From the NCBI RefSeq assembly GCF_001684335.1, contig NZ_LOIC01000088.1, positions 62,001 through 126,000 of the forward strand: a stretch of DNA of 64,000 bases. Direction: 5' to 3'. The translations under genes were made by a program, and so were the position numbers. How positions within the stretch are numbered: the stretch's first letter is position 1; every line of letters begins with the position of its first letter. Shown here piece after piece: positions 50,386-58,062 of the stretch. The DNA comes from Photorhabdus namnaonensis. Lineage in GTDB: Bacteria > Pseudomonadota > Gammaproteobacteria > Enterobacterales > Enterobacteriaceae. The notes beneath the pieces are model-generated. The model saw only the letters and a list, made by a program, of their open reading frames with translations, made no database searches and was not told the DNA's origin.

Positions 50386-51558
50386 ATGTTAAGAGCCACG
50401 AAAGTACGCATTTATCCGACACCGGAACAGGCTGAGTTTCTCAATGCCCAGTTCGGCGCAGTTCGTTTTGCGTACAACAAAGCTCTGCACATCAAAAAAC
50501 AGGCTTACCAGCGCCACGGTGTCAGTTTAAGCCCCCGTAAAGATCTGAAACCGCTGTTGGCAGTCGCGAAAAAATCCCGTAAATATGCATGGCTCAAAGA
50601 GTATGATTCCATCGCATTACAGCAGGCGGTCATTAATCTTGATGTGGCTTTTTCCAATTTTTTTAATCCGAAACTGAAAGCGCGTTTTCCGGCATTTAAA
50701 AGTAAGCATGGAAAGCAATCAAGCTATCATTGCGTTGGGGTTAAAGTGCTTGATAGCGCGATCAAGATCCCGAAAGTTTCACCGATTGAAGCGCGTTTAC
50801 ATCGTGAAATTACGGGCACATTGAAAAGTATCACGCTGAGCCGCAGCGCAACGGGGAAATATTATGCTTCAATACTCTGCGATGACGGGACAGAAGTGCC
50901 AGCGAAACCAACATTGATATCAAATGTTACGGGTCTTGATATGGGACTATCGCACTACGCCATTAAATCGAATGGTGACAAAACCCCGAATCCCCGCCAT
51001 CTCATCAATGCCAGTCGCAACCTGCGACGTAAACAGAAAGCGTTGTCCCGTAAGAAAAAGGGGAGTGCGAACCGTCGTAAAGCCCGTATACAGCTTGCGG
51101 GTGTGCATGAACGGGTAGCCAATACCCGTGCTGATTTCCAGCATAAACTCTCCCGCACAATTGTTGACGAAAGCCAAGCGGTAATTGTGGAGACACTGAA
51201 AGCAGCAAATATGATGAAAAATCCCCATCTGGCACGTGCTATCGGCGATGCCGGATGGTCTGGGTTCATCACAAAACTGGAATACAAGGCCGCAGAGAAA
51301 GGTGTGCATCTGGTGAAACTGGATCAATGGTTTGCCAGTTCAAAAACCTGTCACTGTTGTGGTCACAAAATGCCGGAAATGCCGTTAAATAGGCGAATCT
51401 GGCAATGTCCAGAATGCGGAGTTGAACATGACCGCGATATCAATGCGGCAATCAACATTGAACGCAAGGGCATACTGGAATTATGTGCGGCGGGACTCGT
51501 CGTGCAATCTGCCCATGGAGGCCAGCGTAAATCCGTCATACAGACGGTTGCGGCCTAG
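50386..51558 (+). CDS. tnpB: RNA-guided nuclease TnpB (IS605 OrfB)
   Basis: A 390-residue TnpB. The RuvC residues are all present: Asp185 in TGLDMGLSHYAIK, Glu269 in AVIVETLKAANMMKN, and Asp351 in EHDRDINAAINIE. The zinc ribbon is CHCCGHK...CPECG between RuvC II and III. The N-terminal RNA-binding domain begins MLRATKVRIYPTPEQAEFLN. TnpB cuts DNA guided by an omega RNA made from the right end of the element. The protein seems intact. Confidence 0.95.
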   Translation: MLRATKVRIYPTPEQAEFLNAQFGAVRFAYNKALHIKKQAYQRHGVSLSPRKDLKPLLAVAKKSRKYAWLKEYDSIALQQAVINLDVAFSNFFNPKLKARFPAFKSKHGKQSSYHCVGVKVLDSAIKIPKVSPIEARLHREITGTLKSITLSRSATGKYYASILCDDGTEVPAKPTLISNVTGLDMGLSHYAIKSNGDKTPNPRHLINASRNLRRKQKALSRKKKGSANRRKARIQLAGVHERVANTRADFQHKLSRTIVDESQAVIVETLKAANMMKNPHLARAIGDAGWSGFITKLEYKAAEKGVHLVKLDQWFASSKTCHCCGHKMPEMPLNRRIWQCPECGVEHDRDINAAINIERKGILELCAAGLVVQSAHGGQRKSVIQTVAA

Positions 51559-51618
51559 GAAGTGGGAAGCCTCGCTCGACAGGGCGGGGAGCAGTCACCG
51601 GGTGTGTAAGATGATGGC
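51480..51618 (+). ncRNA. Predicted omega RNA: tnpB 3' end, right-end hairpin and guide
   Basis: In this family the omega RNA overlaps the 3' end of tnpB and runs through the right-end hairpin into flanking DNA, whose first ~16-20 bases act as the guide. Here the hairpin is at 51570-51590 and the element end at about 51598, so the guide would be CGGGTGTGTAAGATGATGGC (51599-51618). The 5' boundary is approximate; the RNA itself is inferred from family knowledge. Confidence 0.55.
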
Positions 51619-51667
51619 GGTTGTTCTTGATAATAGCACCCAATACAGATGGGTAAGATTTGCATTG

Positions 51668-51710
51668 GTTAACGATTGTATGTATATTCTTTATACCATC
51701 AATCGTTAAC
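51668..51710. promoter_or_regulatory. Inverted-repeat operator upstream of HTH gene
   Basis: GTTAACGATTG (51668-51678) and CAATCGTTAAC (51700-51710) are perfect 11-base arms around 21 AT-rich bases containing -10-like sequence. The second arm ends 12 bases before the ATG of the HTH protein. This fits an autoregulatory operator. Confidence 0.65.
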
Positions 51711-51722
51711 TCGAGGTGCATT

Positions 51723-52412
51723 ATGCAAACTGTGTATAGGAAAATCAAAGTCAATAATAACGCGACGGCACCTCATCATGAGTACGATGACGCTGATGTA
51801 GCGGCTGATCGCCTTGTGAATATCATTAAGGAACTGGCTGATGGTATTCGTAGTAAAGGTAAGGCTAATATCAAGCATCAGCTAGCGTTGCCGGATAATC
51901 AGTTTCTGATGAATATGTTGTTTTTGGCGATACCAGCACGAGCGCTTGCCGAACTGACGCCGGAAAAGAAGAGGTTACTCAATCGTGTGCGTAGCCGCGC
52001 GCGCTTTTTTGACAACGTGCGTGAAAACGGTGGTGTGTTAAATTCTGCCGAGGTAGCGAGTTTGCTCGGTGTTAGTAAAGTCACAGTTAAAAAGAAAAAG
52101 GACACCGGTAAATTATTGGCCTTGGAATACGATGGTGAGTTTATTTATCCGGCTTTTCAGTTCACCGATGATGAAAGTAAAGGCGAAAAAGGCGTGCTCA
52201 GGGGGGTGACGGAGATTTTGTGGCATCTTAATCACGTTAGCGGTGTGATGCAGTACGGATTTTTCGTGCAGAAACGTAATGTACTGGATCACCGTTTACC
52301 AGAAGGTCAAGAGTTCACGGTTATTGCTTTGCTGAGAGAGGGTGTTTCGGATGATAAGCTTCAACAGATAATCCGTTTAGCCAAGTTGTTTGGCACTCAA
52401 GATGCTGCATAG
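51723..52412 (+). CDS. HTH DNA-binding protein, probable antitoxin-type partner of RES protein
   Basis: A 229-residue protein. Start at 51723 has GAGGT upstream. The first ~100 residues are helical and charged. LNSAEVASLLGVSKVTVKKKKDTGKLL is a helix-turn-helix near residues 103-129. The C-terminus (LDHRLPEGQEFTVIALLREG then VSDDKLQQIIRLAKLFGTQ) resembles the short toxin-binding domain found after HTHs in RES-partner proteins. The convergent neighbour is a RES protein. Antitoxin function is inference; regulator is certain at the HTH level. Confidence 0.65.
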   Translation: MQTVYRKIKVNNNATAPHHEYDDADVAADRLVNIIKELADGIRSKGKANIKHQLALPDNQFLMNMLFLAIPARALAELTPEKKRLLNRVRSRARFFDNVRENGGVLNSAEVASLLGVSKVTVKKKKDTGKLLALEYDGEFIYPAFQFTDDESKGEKGVLRGVTEILWHLNHVSGVMQYGFFVQKRNVLDHRLPEGQEFTVIALLREGVSDDKLQQIIRLAKLFGTQDAA

Positions 52413-52435
52413 AAATATAGAAGCATAGTAAAAAG

Positions 52436-52467
52436 AGAGGGAACGGGCACATACCGGCTCCCCCTTT
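52436..52467. terminator. Terminator between HTH and RES genes
   Basis: GGGAACGGG-CACATA-CCGGCTCCCCC followed by TTTT forms an imperfect stem between the two converging genes. Confidence 0.55.
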
Positions 52468-52469
52468 TG

Positions 52470-53096
52470 TCATATTACGGGGATATCCAGGTCGTTCACC
52501 AAGATATCCTCGGCAATTTCTCCTTCATACTCAAATTCCCTAAGCACCTTGAGTTCCTCGGTGCGTATCGTGCCTTTACCCGAAGGATCGTCATGCCAGA
52601 GCACGATGCATGGCTCAAGCGTAACGTTGGACATGTAGGCAAGTCCATCCGCGTGCGGTGACAGCTTCGCCGCGAGTTGCTGCGTGATCCGGTAATCTGT
52701 GCCGGTTAGCTGATGGGCAGTGATGTGCATTTTTGGCGCAAGCCGGGTAATGTCTACAATACGTAACTCTTTCTCTGTCACTAATGTCGCCATATGATAC
52801 CCATCCAGTTCCCGGTCTGTAATGGCTGGCAGACGTTGAAACACCTCCTTCATCGATGTTCTTGGCGAGTTGGCAAGATATAAATTACCAATTGTGCCGT
52901 TCGTTAATCCGTACCGGGTATGTCCTCCATCGCGGTTAAAGAATACGCCGCTGCCTCCGTATTCACCCTCTTGTAGTCGGTAAAAAATTGTGCCGACTGA
53001 GATGATAATGATACTTTGCGTAATTTTATCGATGGTGAGGGTGTCTAACTGTTGCTTTGTCACTGAGTCAGGGCTTGCCTCTGATTTTGTTACCAC
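52470..53096 (-). CDS. RES-domain protein (probable NAD+-degrading toxin)
   Basis: A 208-residue protein from a GTG at 53096 with AGGAG upstream. The RES pattern is visible: Arg40 in GTIFYRLQEG, a fold strand GSGVFFNRDGG, RYGLTNGTIGNLYLANSPRT, and Glu84 in SMKEVFQRLP. RES toxins of Xre-RES modules deplete NAD+. Here the gene points toward its putative partner instead of following it in an operon, so the module is rearranged or independently controlled. AACTGGAC (53156-53163) and GTCCAGTT (53191-53198) upstream may be its operator. Confidence 0.75.
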   Translation of the reverse strand: MVTKSEASPDSVTKQQLDTLTIDKITQSIIIISVGTIFYRLQEGEYGGSGVFFNRDGGHTRYGLTNGTIGNLYLANSPRTSMKEVFQRLPAITDRELDGYHMATLVTEKELRIVDITRLAPKMHITAHQLTGTDYRITQQLAAKLSPHADGLAYMSNVTLEPCIVLWHDDPSGKGTIRTEELKVLREFEYEGEIAEDILVNDLDIPVI

Positions 53097-53780
53097 TGAA
53101 CACTCCTGTATTCTTGCCTGTTTCAGCCATATGTTGCCTCCGGTTTTATTACATTAACTGGACAGTAAAGATGCCCAATGCTGTGTATTCGTCCAGTTGT
53201 GTCAGTATATTACAAACCACAGGACAGGGGATATGTTTTGATACAGAAAATGATTGAAAAATGTACCTCATTGTATGCTGTCAGTTAGCCGTGAGAATAT
53301 GCGGTAGGACAATATTAATGTATTCATTGCTGATGTGCTTATTCACGAGAATAATATGAAATATTTATTATATTATTTAATTTAATTGTATTTCTGGATT
53401 ATTAATGTAATAATTGAATTCATATGCTATGAAATGAAGATTGCGCAATAATTAAAGCTATTGTTTTTATTTTATCTTTATACAATGATATGCTTTATTA
53501 AATAGAATAATAAGTTAATGATAAATAAACCCTCGGGGTTTATCATGATATTACAGCCGAATGTGATGTGAATAATTATTTTCTCATGGATATTTATCAT
53601 CGGTTTTATTACATGGGTAAAATAATCCATCAATTAGTTTTACATAATTCACAAATAGCGATTCAAATAAGCAGAAATATTGAAAATACTTATTTATGAT
53701 TATGGTGATATATCTTCATTAGCCTACTTTTATAACTAGGAAAATTGACATTTTCAATCCATGTATGAATGGTAACCAAT
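53097..53780. other. AT-rich intergenic region, RES to ketosynthase
   Basis: A 684-base region with the promoters of both flanking divergent genes. It holds the AACTGGAC/GTCCAGTT arms at 53156-53198 and a small hairpin ATAAACCC-TC-GGGGTTTAT near 53525-53542. No gene seen. Confidence 0.5.
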
Positions 53781-55034
53781 ATGCAGAAAGCTCAAAGAGT
53801 TGTTATTACAGGTATGGGAGCGGTAACACCGATTGGTGAAGATGTTGAATCATGTTGGCAAAGTATTATTGAGAAACAACATCGATTTCACAGAATTGAA
53901 TTTCCCGATTCATTCATTAATTCGCGTTTCTTTTCCTTCCTTGCACCAAACCCATCCCGTTATCAGTTATTACCAAAAAAGTTGACTCATACGCTTTCAG
54001 ATTGCGGAAAAGCAGCGTTGAAGGCGACTTATCAAGCTTTTACGCAAGCATTTGGTGTGAACATATCACCGGTTGAATATTACGATAAATATGAATGTGG
54101 AGTCATCCTTGGCAGTGGTTGGGGAGCTATCGATAATGCTGGAGATTATGCCTATCAATATAAGAAAGCTAAATTAGCTCATCCTATGAGTAATCTCATC
54201 ACCATGCCAAGCGCCATGACGGCGGCATGTTCAATTATGTATGGGCTGCGTGGTTATCAGAATACTATGGCGGCCGCCTGCGCAACGGGCACAATGGCAA
54301 TAGGTGATGCCTTTGAAATTATTCGCTCAGGACGTGCAAAATGTATGATTGCTGGAGCCTCTGAATCACTTACTCGGGAATGTAATATTTGGAGTATTGA
54401 TGTACTGAATGCATTATCAAAAGAGCAAACGGACCCAAATCTCGCATGTTGTCCATTTAGCCTTGATCGCTCAGGGTTTGTATTGGCCGAAGGAGCGGCG
54501 GTGGTTTGTTTGGAAGATTATGATTCGGCCGTCGCGCGTGGTGCGACGATTCTGGCGGAAATTAAAGGTTACGCTCAATATTCAGATGCCACTAATTTAA
54601 CTCGGCCAATAGAAGATATTGAACCTAAAATATTAGCGATAACCAAAGCCATTGAACAGGCACAGATTTCGCCGGAAGATATTGACTATATTAATGCTCA
54701 TGGCACTTCTACACCGTTAAATGATCTTTATGAAACCCAGTCAATTAAAGCAGCGCTGGGGCAGCATGCTTATCAAGTCCCCATATCAAGTACAAAATCT
54801 TATACCGGTCATCTTATTGCTGCGGCCGGCAGCTTCGAAACTATTGTATGTGTAAAGGCATTAACTGAAAATTGCTTGCCGGCGACATTGAATTTGCATC
54901 GGGCCGATCCAGATTGTGACCTTAATTATTTACCTAATCAACATTGCTATACCGCTCAACCAGAAGTGGCGCTCAATATTAGTTCAGGTTTTGGGGGGCA
55001 TAACGCTGCGTTGGTTATCTCTAAGGTAGGGTAA
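53781..55034 (+). CDS. Beta-ketoacyl-ACP synthase II (FabF-like)
   Basis: A 417-residue condensing enzyme with the Cys-His-His triad: Cys167 in AAACATGTMAIGDA, His307 in YINAHGTSTPLND, and His344 in KSYTGHLIAAAGSFE. I take the ATG at 53781 (MQKAQRVVITGMG) as start because it matches the family N-terminus; an ATG four codons earlier is possible. It extends an acyl chain on an ACP. The next two genes supply a dehydratase-like protein and an ACP, so this is a dedicated set, not the housekeeping fabF. Confidence 0.9.
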   Translation: MQKAQRVVITGMGAVTPIGEDVESCWQSIIEKQHRFHRIEFPDSFINSRFFSFLAPNPSRYQLLPKKLTHTLSDCGKAALKATYQAFTQAFGVNISPVEYYDKYECGVILGSGWGAIDNAGDYAYQYKKAKLAHPMSNLITMPSAMTAACSIMYGLRGYQNTMAAACATGTMAIGDAFEIIRSGRAKCMIAGASESLTRECNIWSIDVLNALSKEQTDPNLACCPFSLDRSGFVLAEGAAVVCLEDYDSAVARGATILAEIKGYAQYSDATNLTRPIEDIEPKILAITKAIEQAQISPEDIDYINAHGTSTPLNDLYETQSIKAALGQHAYQVPISSTKSYTGHLIAAAGSFETIVCVKALTENCLPATLNLHRADPDCDLNYLPNQHCYTAQPEVALNISSGFGGHNAALVISKVG

Positions 55035-55039
55035 CTGAT

Positions 55040-55816
55040 ATGTTGATTTTTGAAATAGAAGATATTGAACATTGGTCGAATTTTTCCGGGGATTTTAATC
55101 CTATCCATTATCCGGCGAAAAGCCAGTCTTTACATAATATGCAGCAGCATCCGGTTCAGGGGATGTTGAGCCTGCTATATGTGCGGCAACAGTTCTCTCA
55201 ATTAACTTCAGCTTTTACCACTGGGATATTGAATATTGATGTGTCTTTTCGTCAACATGTTTATACCGCATTACCACATCAACTGAGAATTGATACTAAA
55301 AACAAAACGTTTAAATTGGAAAACCCTGACAAAGAAAGCACGTTGTTCGGCAATACCCGCATAGAAAATACAGTGGAGTCAATTGAAAATTGGATCGTTC
55401 AGGATAACTGTCAAAGATTAACAATAACAAGGGAAGAAGTTTGTGAAAAATATGCTGTCTTTAGGCACTATTTTCCGAGTGTTACTTCTGTTGGCTGGTT
55501 CCTGGATGCACTTGCTTTTCATCTTGTCATTAATTCGACAAGTTTTCTTAATTTTGAACACTATCATTTTAATCAGTTACAGGATTACCTGAATCAATCC
55601 TTTACTTTGCATACTGGTCAGGCAATTAAGATAAATAAAACGATTGTTAATAGTACGCTATTACCATCTGAACCGGATATCTGTATTGAGTTAAACCCGC
55701 CATTAATGATTAAAAATGGACCTAAAGACTATATTCGTATTTTTCATTATCGATGTTTATATGATAAAAAACCTATTTTCGTGTCAAAGGTTTCAATTGT
55801 CTCTAAGATGAAATAA
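55040..55816 (+). CDS. MaoC-like hot-dog dehydratase
   Basis: A 258-residue protein. WSNFSGDFNPIHYPAKSQSL carries the MaoC hydratase motif (D-x-N-P-I-H), with Asp and His in place. The second half (from about residue 130) looks like a degenerate second hot-dog. It likely dehydrates a beta-hydroxyacyl chain made by the upstream ketosynthase. It starts five bases after that gene. Confidence 0.78.
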   Translation: MLIFEIEDIEHWSNFSGDFNPIHYPAKSQSLHNMQQHPVQGMLSLLYVRQQFSQLTSAFTTGILNIDVSFRQHVYTALPHQLRIDTKNKTFKLENPDKESTLFGNTRIENTVESIENWIVQDNCQRLTITREEVCEKYAVFRHYFPSVTSVGWFLDALAFHLVINSTSFLNFEHYHFNQLQDYLNQSFTLHTGQAIKINKTIVNSTLLPSEPDICIELNPPLMIKNGPKDYIRIFHYRCLYDKKPIFVSKVSIVSKMK

Positions 55817-55828
55817 AAGGAAAGCGAA

Positions 55829-56074
55829 ATGCCAACACAAAGTGATATTTTTACTAAGATAAAGGATAGAATATTAGTGATGAAGGATATCGAAGAGGAG
55901 GAAATAACACCAGAATCTTCCTTTGTTTCGCTTAAATTTGATAGCCTTGACTATGTGGAAGTTCAGGTTTTTGTATTGGAGATGTATGGTATTAGTATTA
56001 AAGCTGAACTTTTTTCAAATCATTCTATTTTAACATTAAATGAACTTACGAATTATATAGAGTCTAATTTATAA
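55829..56074 (+). CDS. Acyl carrier protein
   Basis: An 81-residue ACP. Ser39 in LKFDSLDYVEVQVFVLEM is the phosphopantetheine site. AAGGAAAGCG lies before the ATG. It carries the intermediates of the KS/MaoC pair and is divergent in sequence from StlE. Confidence 0.88.
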   Translation: MPTQSDIFTKIKDRILVMKDIEEEEITPESSFVSLKFDSLDYVEVQVFVLEMYGISIKAELFSNHSILTLNELTNYIESNL

Positions 56075-56097
56075 ACTGAGATTTTAATTTTCATCAT

Positions 56098-56224
56098 TAT
56101 ACCCTATAGATTTCAAGATGCATCACGGCGGCAAGGGAGCGAATCCCCGGGAGCATAGATAACTATGTGACCGGGGTGAGTGAGTGCAGCCAACAAAGAG
56201 ACAACTTGAAAGATGACGGGTATA
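56098..56224. repeat. Full-length ERIC element
   Basis: A 127-base repeat with TATACCC and GGGTATA ends and the conserved interior (CGGCGGCAAGGGAGCGAATC, GACCGGGGTGAGTGAG, CAGCCAACAAAGAGACAACT). This is the enterobacterial repetitive intergenic consensus at its canonical length. It forms a long imperfect hairpin in RNA. Confidence 0.95.
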
Positions 56225-56225
56225 A

Positions 56226-56251
56226 ACCACCTCGTCGAGAGGTGGTCTTTT
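56226..56251 (+). terminator. Terminator after KS-MaoC-ACP operon
   Basis: ACCACCTC-GTCGA-GAGGTGGT followed by CTTTT is a perfect eight-base stem with a T-run, immediately after the ERIC element. Confidence 0.85.
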
Positions 56252-56291
56252 ACTCTAACCCTATTTTTACTATTAACATTTAGAGGTTATA

Positions 56292-56852
56292 ATGAACATT
56301 CTAGAAAAAGGTAAAATTGCTGCTTTATATTCAGCCTATACAGAGACAGAAGGTTCTTCGTGGGTTGGAAACCTATGCTGTTTTTCAGTTGATCGAGAAC
56401 ATTTGCCTATTATTGTGAATGGACGTCGTTTTTTGATTGAATTTGTTATTCCAGATCATTTACTTGATAAAACGGTTGAACCCAGAATATTCGATTTAGA
56501 TATTAATAAACAGTTTTTACTGCGCCGTGATCATCGTGAGATAAATATTTATCTTTTAGGTGAAGGAAATTTTATGGATAGAACGACGACAGATAAAAAA
56601 CTATTCGAATTAAACGAAGATGGTTCACTATTTATTAAGACGTTACGCCATGCTCTTGGTAAATATGTTTCTATTAATCCTTCAACTACACAATTTATCT
56701 TTTTTGCACAAGGAAAATACAGCGAATTTATCCTGAACGCCTTGAAGGAATTTGAAGACGAATTATCAAAACGCTATCGCGTCAGAATTATTCCTGAATT
56801 GCAGGGGCCATATTATGGCTTTGAACTTGATATTATTTCTATTACAGCTTAA
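56292..56852 (+). CDS. Unknown protein, upstream of RHS gene
   Basis: A 186-residue cytoplasmic-looking protein with no signal peptide, membrane segment or motif I recognise. It is rich in charged residues (EFVIPDHLLDKTVEPRIFDL; FNLDI-like strands) and ends GPYYGFELDIISITA. AGAGG precedes the ATG. It is 23 bases before the next gene and may be co-transcribed with it. Confidence 0.65.
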   Translation: MNILEKGKIAALYSAYTETEGSSWVGNLCCFSVDREHLPIIVNGRRFLIEFVIPDHLLDKTVEPRIFDLDINKQFLLRRDHREINIYLLGEGNFMDRTTTDKKLFELNEDGSLFIKTLRHALGKYVSINPSTTQFIFFAQGKYSEFILNALKEFEDELSKRYRVRIIPELQGPYYGFELDIISITA

Positions 56853-56875
56853 TTCACAATATTATGGAGAATGTT

Positions 56876-57886
56876 ATGGAAAAGAGAATAACAACATTTA
56901 CCATTGAGAAAACTGATGATAGTTTTTATGCTAATGGTCGGCATCAATGTATGGTGAAAATCTCTGTACTTAAACAAGAATATAGGAATGGTGATTGGGT
57001 AAAATTAGCGTTAAGTGATGCTGAAAAAAGATCGATTCAGGTGGCGGCGTTAAGTGATAGTCTTATATACGACCAATTAAAAATGCCTTCAGGTTGGACA
57101 ACGACAGAGATAAGAAATCGATATGATCTTGGGTTATTAAATGGTGTTTATCGTATTGATGCTTCTATTAATGAGCCGGCAGTAGATCATGCGGGAGATT
57201 GCTGTACAAATGAAAGCTATCAGAAAAGCGTGAAGAGTGTTCCTGAATATATCTATCGTTATGTTAGTAGTAATAGAACAAGTACAGAGTATCTAATAGC
57301 GAAAATGACCTTCGAAGATACGGATGGGAAACGCACACTCACAACGAATATGTCAGTTGGTGATGAAGTTTTTGACAGCAAGATTTTATTAAAAGCTATT
57401 GCTCCTTATGCAATTAATGCAAATCAATTGCATGAAAGTACCAATATATTGTTTGATAAAACAGAAGAACCAACGAAATCGGATACTCATCATCAAACAA
57501 TTAACCTTTATCGCTGGACATTGCCATATCATTTGAGGATTCTTGAAGGGAATGATAGTACTGTTAATAGAATATATGCACTTGGTAAAGATCCATCAGA
57601 TGATAGATTCCTGACAAGAGGAAGGGTATTTAAACGAGGAACTTCATATGTAAATGCACGTGATAATGTGAGTGGAGGATGTGTTATGGACTATGGTTAT
57701 AGCGTATCGGTCCCGGACACGCAGCTTGCCGCTGAAGTACTCCATGTGACAGGATGTTCATGGACGAGTGGTTATTATGATGGATATCATGATGTCACAA
57801 TCATTGATAACTACGGTTGTCAGCATAAATTTAGAATATCCTCGGTTAATATTGGACGTGCGCTGAGCATAGCAAGAATAAGTTGA
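56876..57886 (+). CDS. Unknown 336-residue protein, upstream of RHS gene
   Basis: Start taken at 56876 with GGAGA upstream. The sequence suggests mostly beta structure (TTFTIEKTDDSFYANGRHQC, KISVLKQEYRNGDWVKLAL) and a Cys/Gly-rich C-terminal part (GGCVMDYGYSVSVPD, VTGCSWTSGYYDGYHDV). I do not recognise the family. With its neighbour it precedes the RHS gene and may be an adaptor, immunity or virulence partner, but no direct evidence shows this. Confidence 0.65.
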   Translation: MEKRITTFTIEKTDDSFYANGRHQCMVKISVLKQEYRNGDWVKLALSDAEKRSIQVAALSDSLIYDQLKMPSGWTTTEIRNRYDLGLLNGVYRIDASINEPAVDHAGDCCTNESYQKSVKSVPEYIYRYVSSNRTSTEYLIAKMTFEDTDGKRTLTTNMSVGDEVFDSKILLKAIAPYAINANQLHESTNILFDKTEEPTKSDTHHQTINLYRWTLPYHLRILEGNDSTVNRIYALGKDPSDDRFLTRGRVFKRGTSYVNARDNVSGGCVMDYGYSVSVPDTQLAAEVLHVTGCSWTSGYYDGYHDVTIIDNYGCQHKFRISSVNIGRALSIARIS

Positions 57887-57913
57887 TTTTCCTTAGTAAA
57901 GAACCTTTGTCTA

Positions 57914-57943
57914 TGCCGGTAATCGCATATGTGTTTACCGGCA
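57914..57943. terminator. Hairpin between unknown gene and RHS gene
   Basis: TGCCGGTAA (57914-57922) pairs with TTACCGGCA (57935-57943). No T-run follows, so it may terminate weakly or attenuate. Confidence 0.45.
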
Positions 57944-58062
57944 ATTAAGATATTCCATTATTGAAATGGAAATATAGAGATATCTGTTATTGTAAATAAA
58001 TGAATGGCTAAATGGATATTTAGTTTGGCTATAATCTTAGTTAACCAAACAGGAAATTTAAA

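Larger units (their letters stand above)
49849..51598. mobile_element. IS200/IS605-family insertion sequence with tnpA and tnpB
   Basis: Divergent tnpA and tnpB are bounded by subterminal hairpins rather than inverted repeats, the IS605 plan. The left hairpin is CCCTCGCCC/GGGCGGGG at 49849-49870; the right is CCTCGCTC-GACA-GGGCGGGG at about 51570-51590, followed by AGCAGTCAC ending at 51598. Exact ends are uncertain by a few bases on the left. Both genes look intact, so the element may still move. Confidence 0.8.

Noticed and set aside
56098-56224. Structured non-coding RNA or CRISPR-like repeat after the ACP gene
   Set aside because: Sequence and 127-base length identify it as an ERIC element, present once in full.
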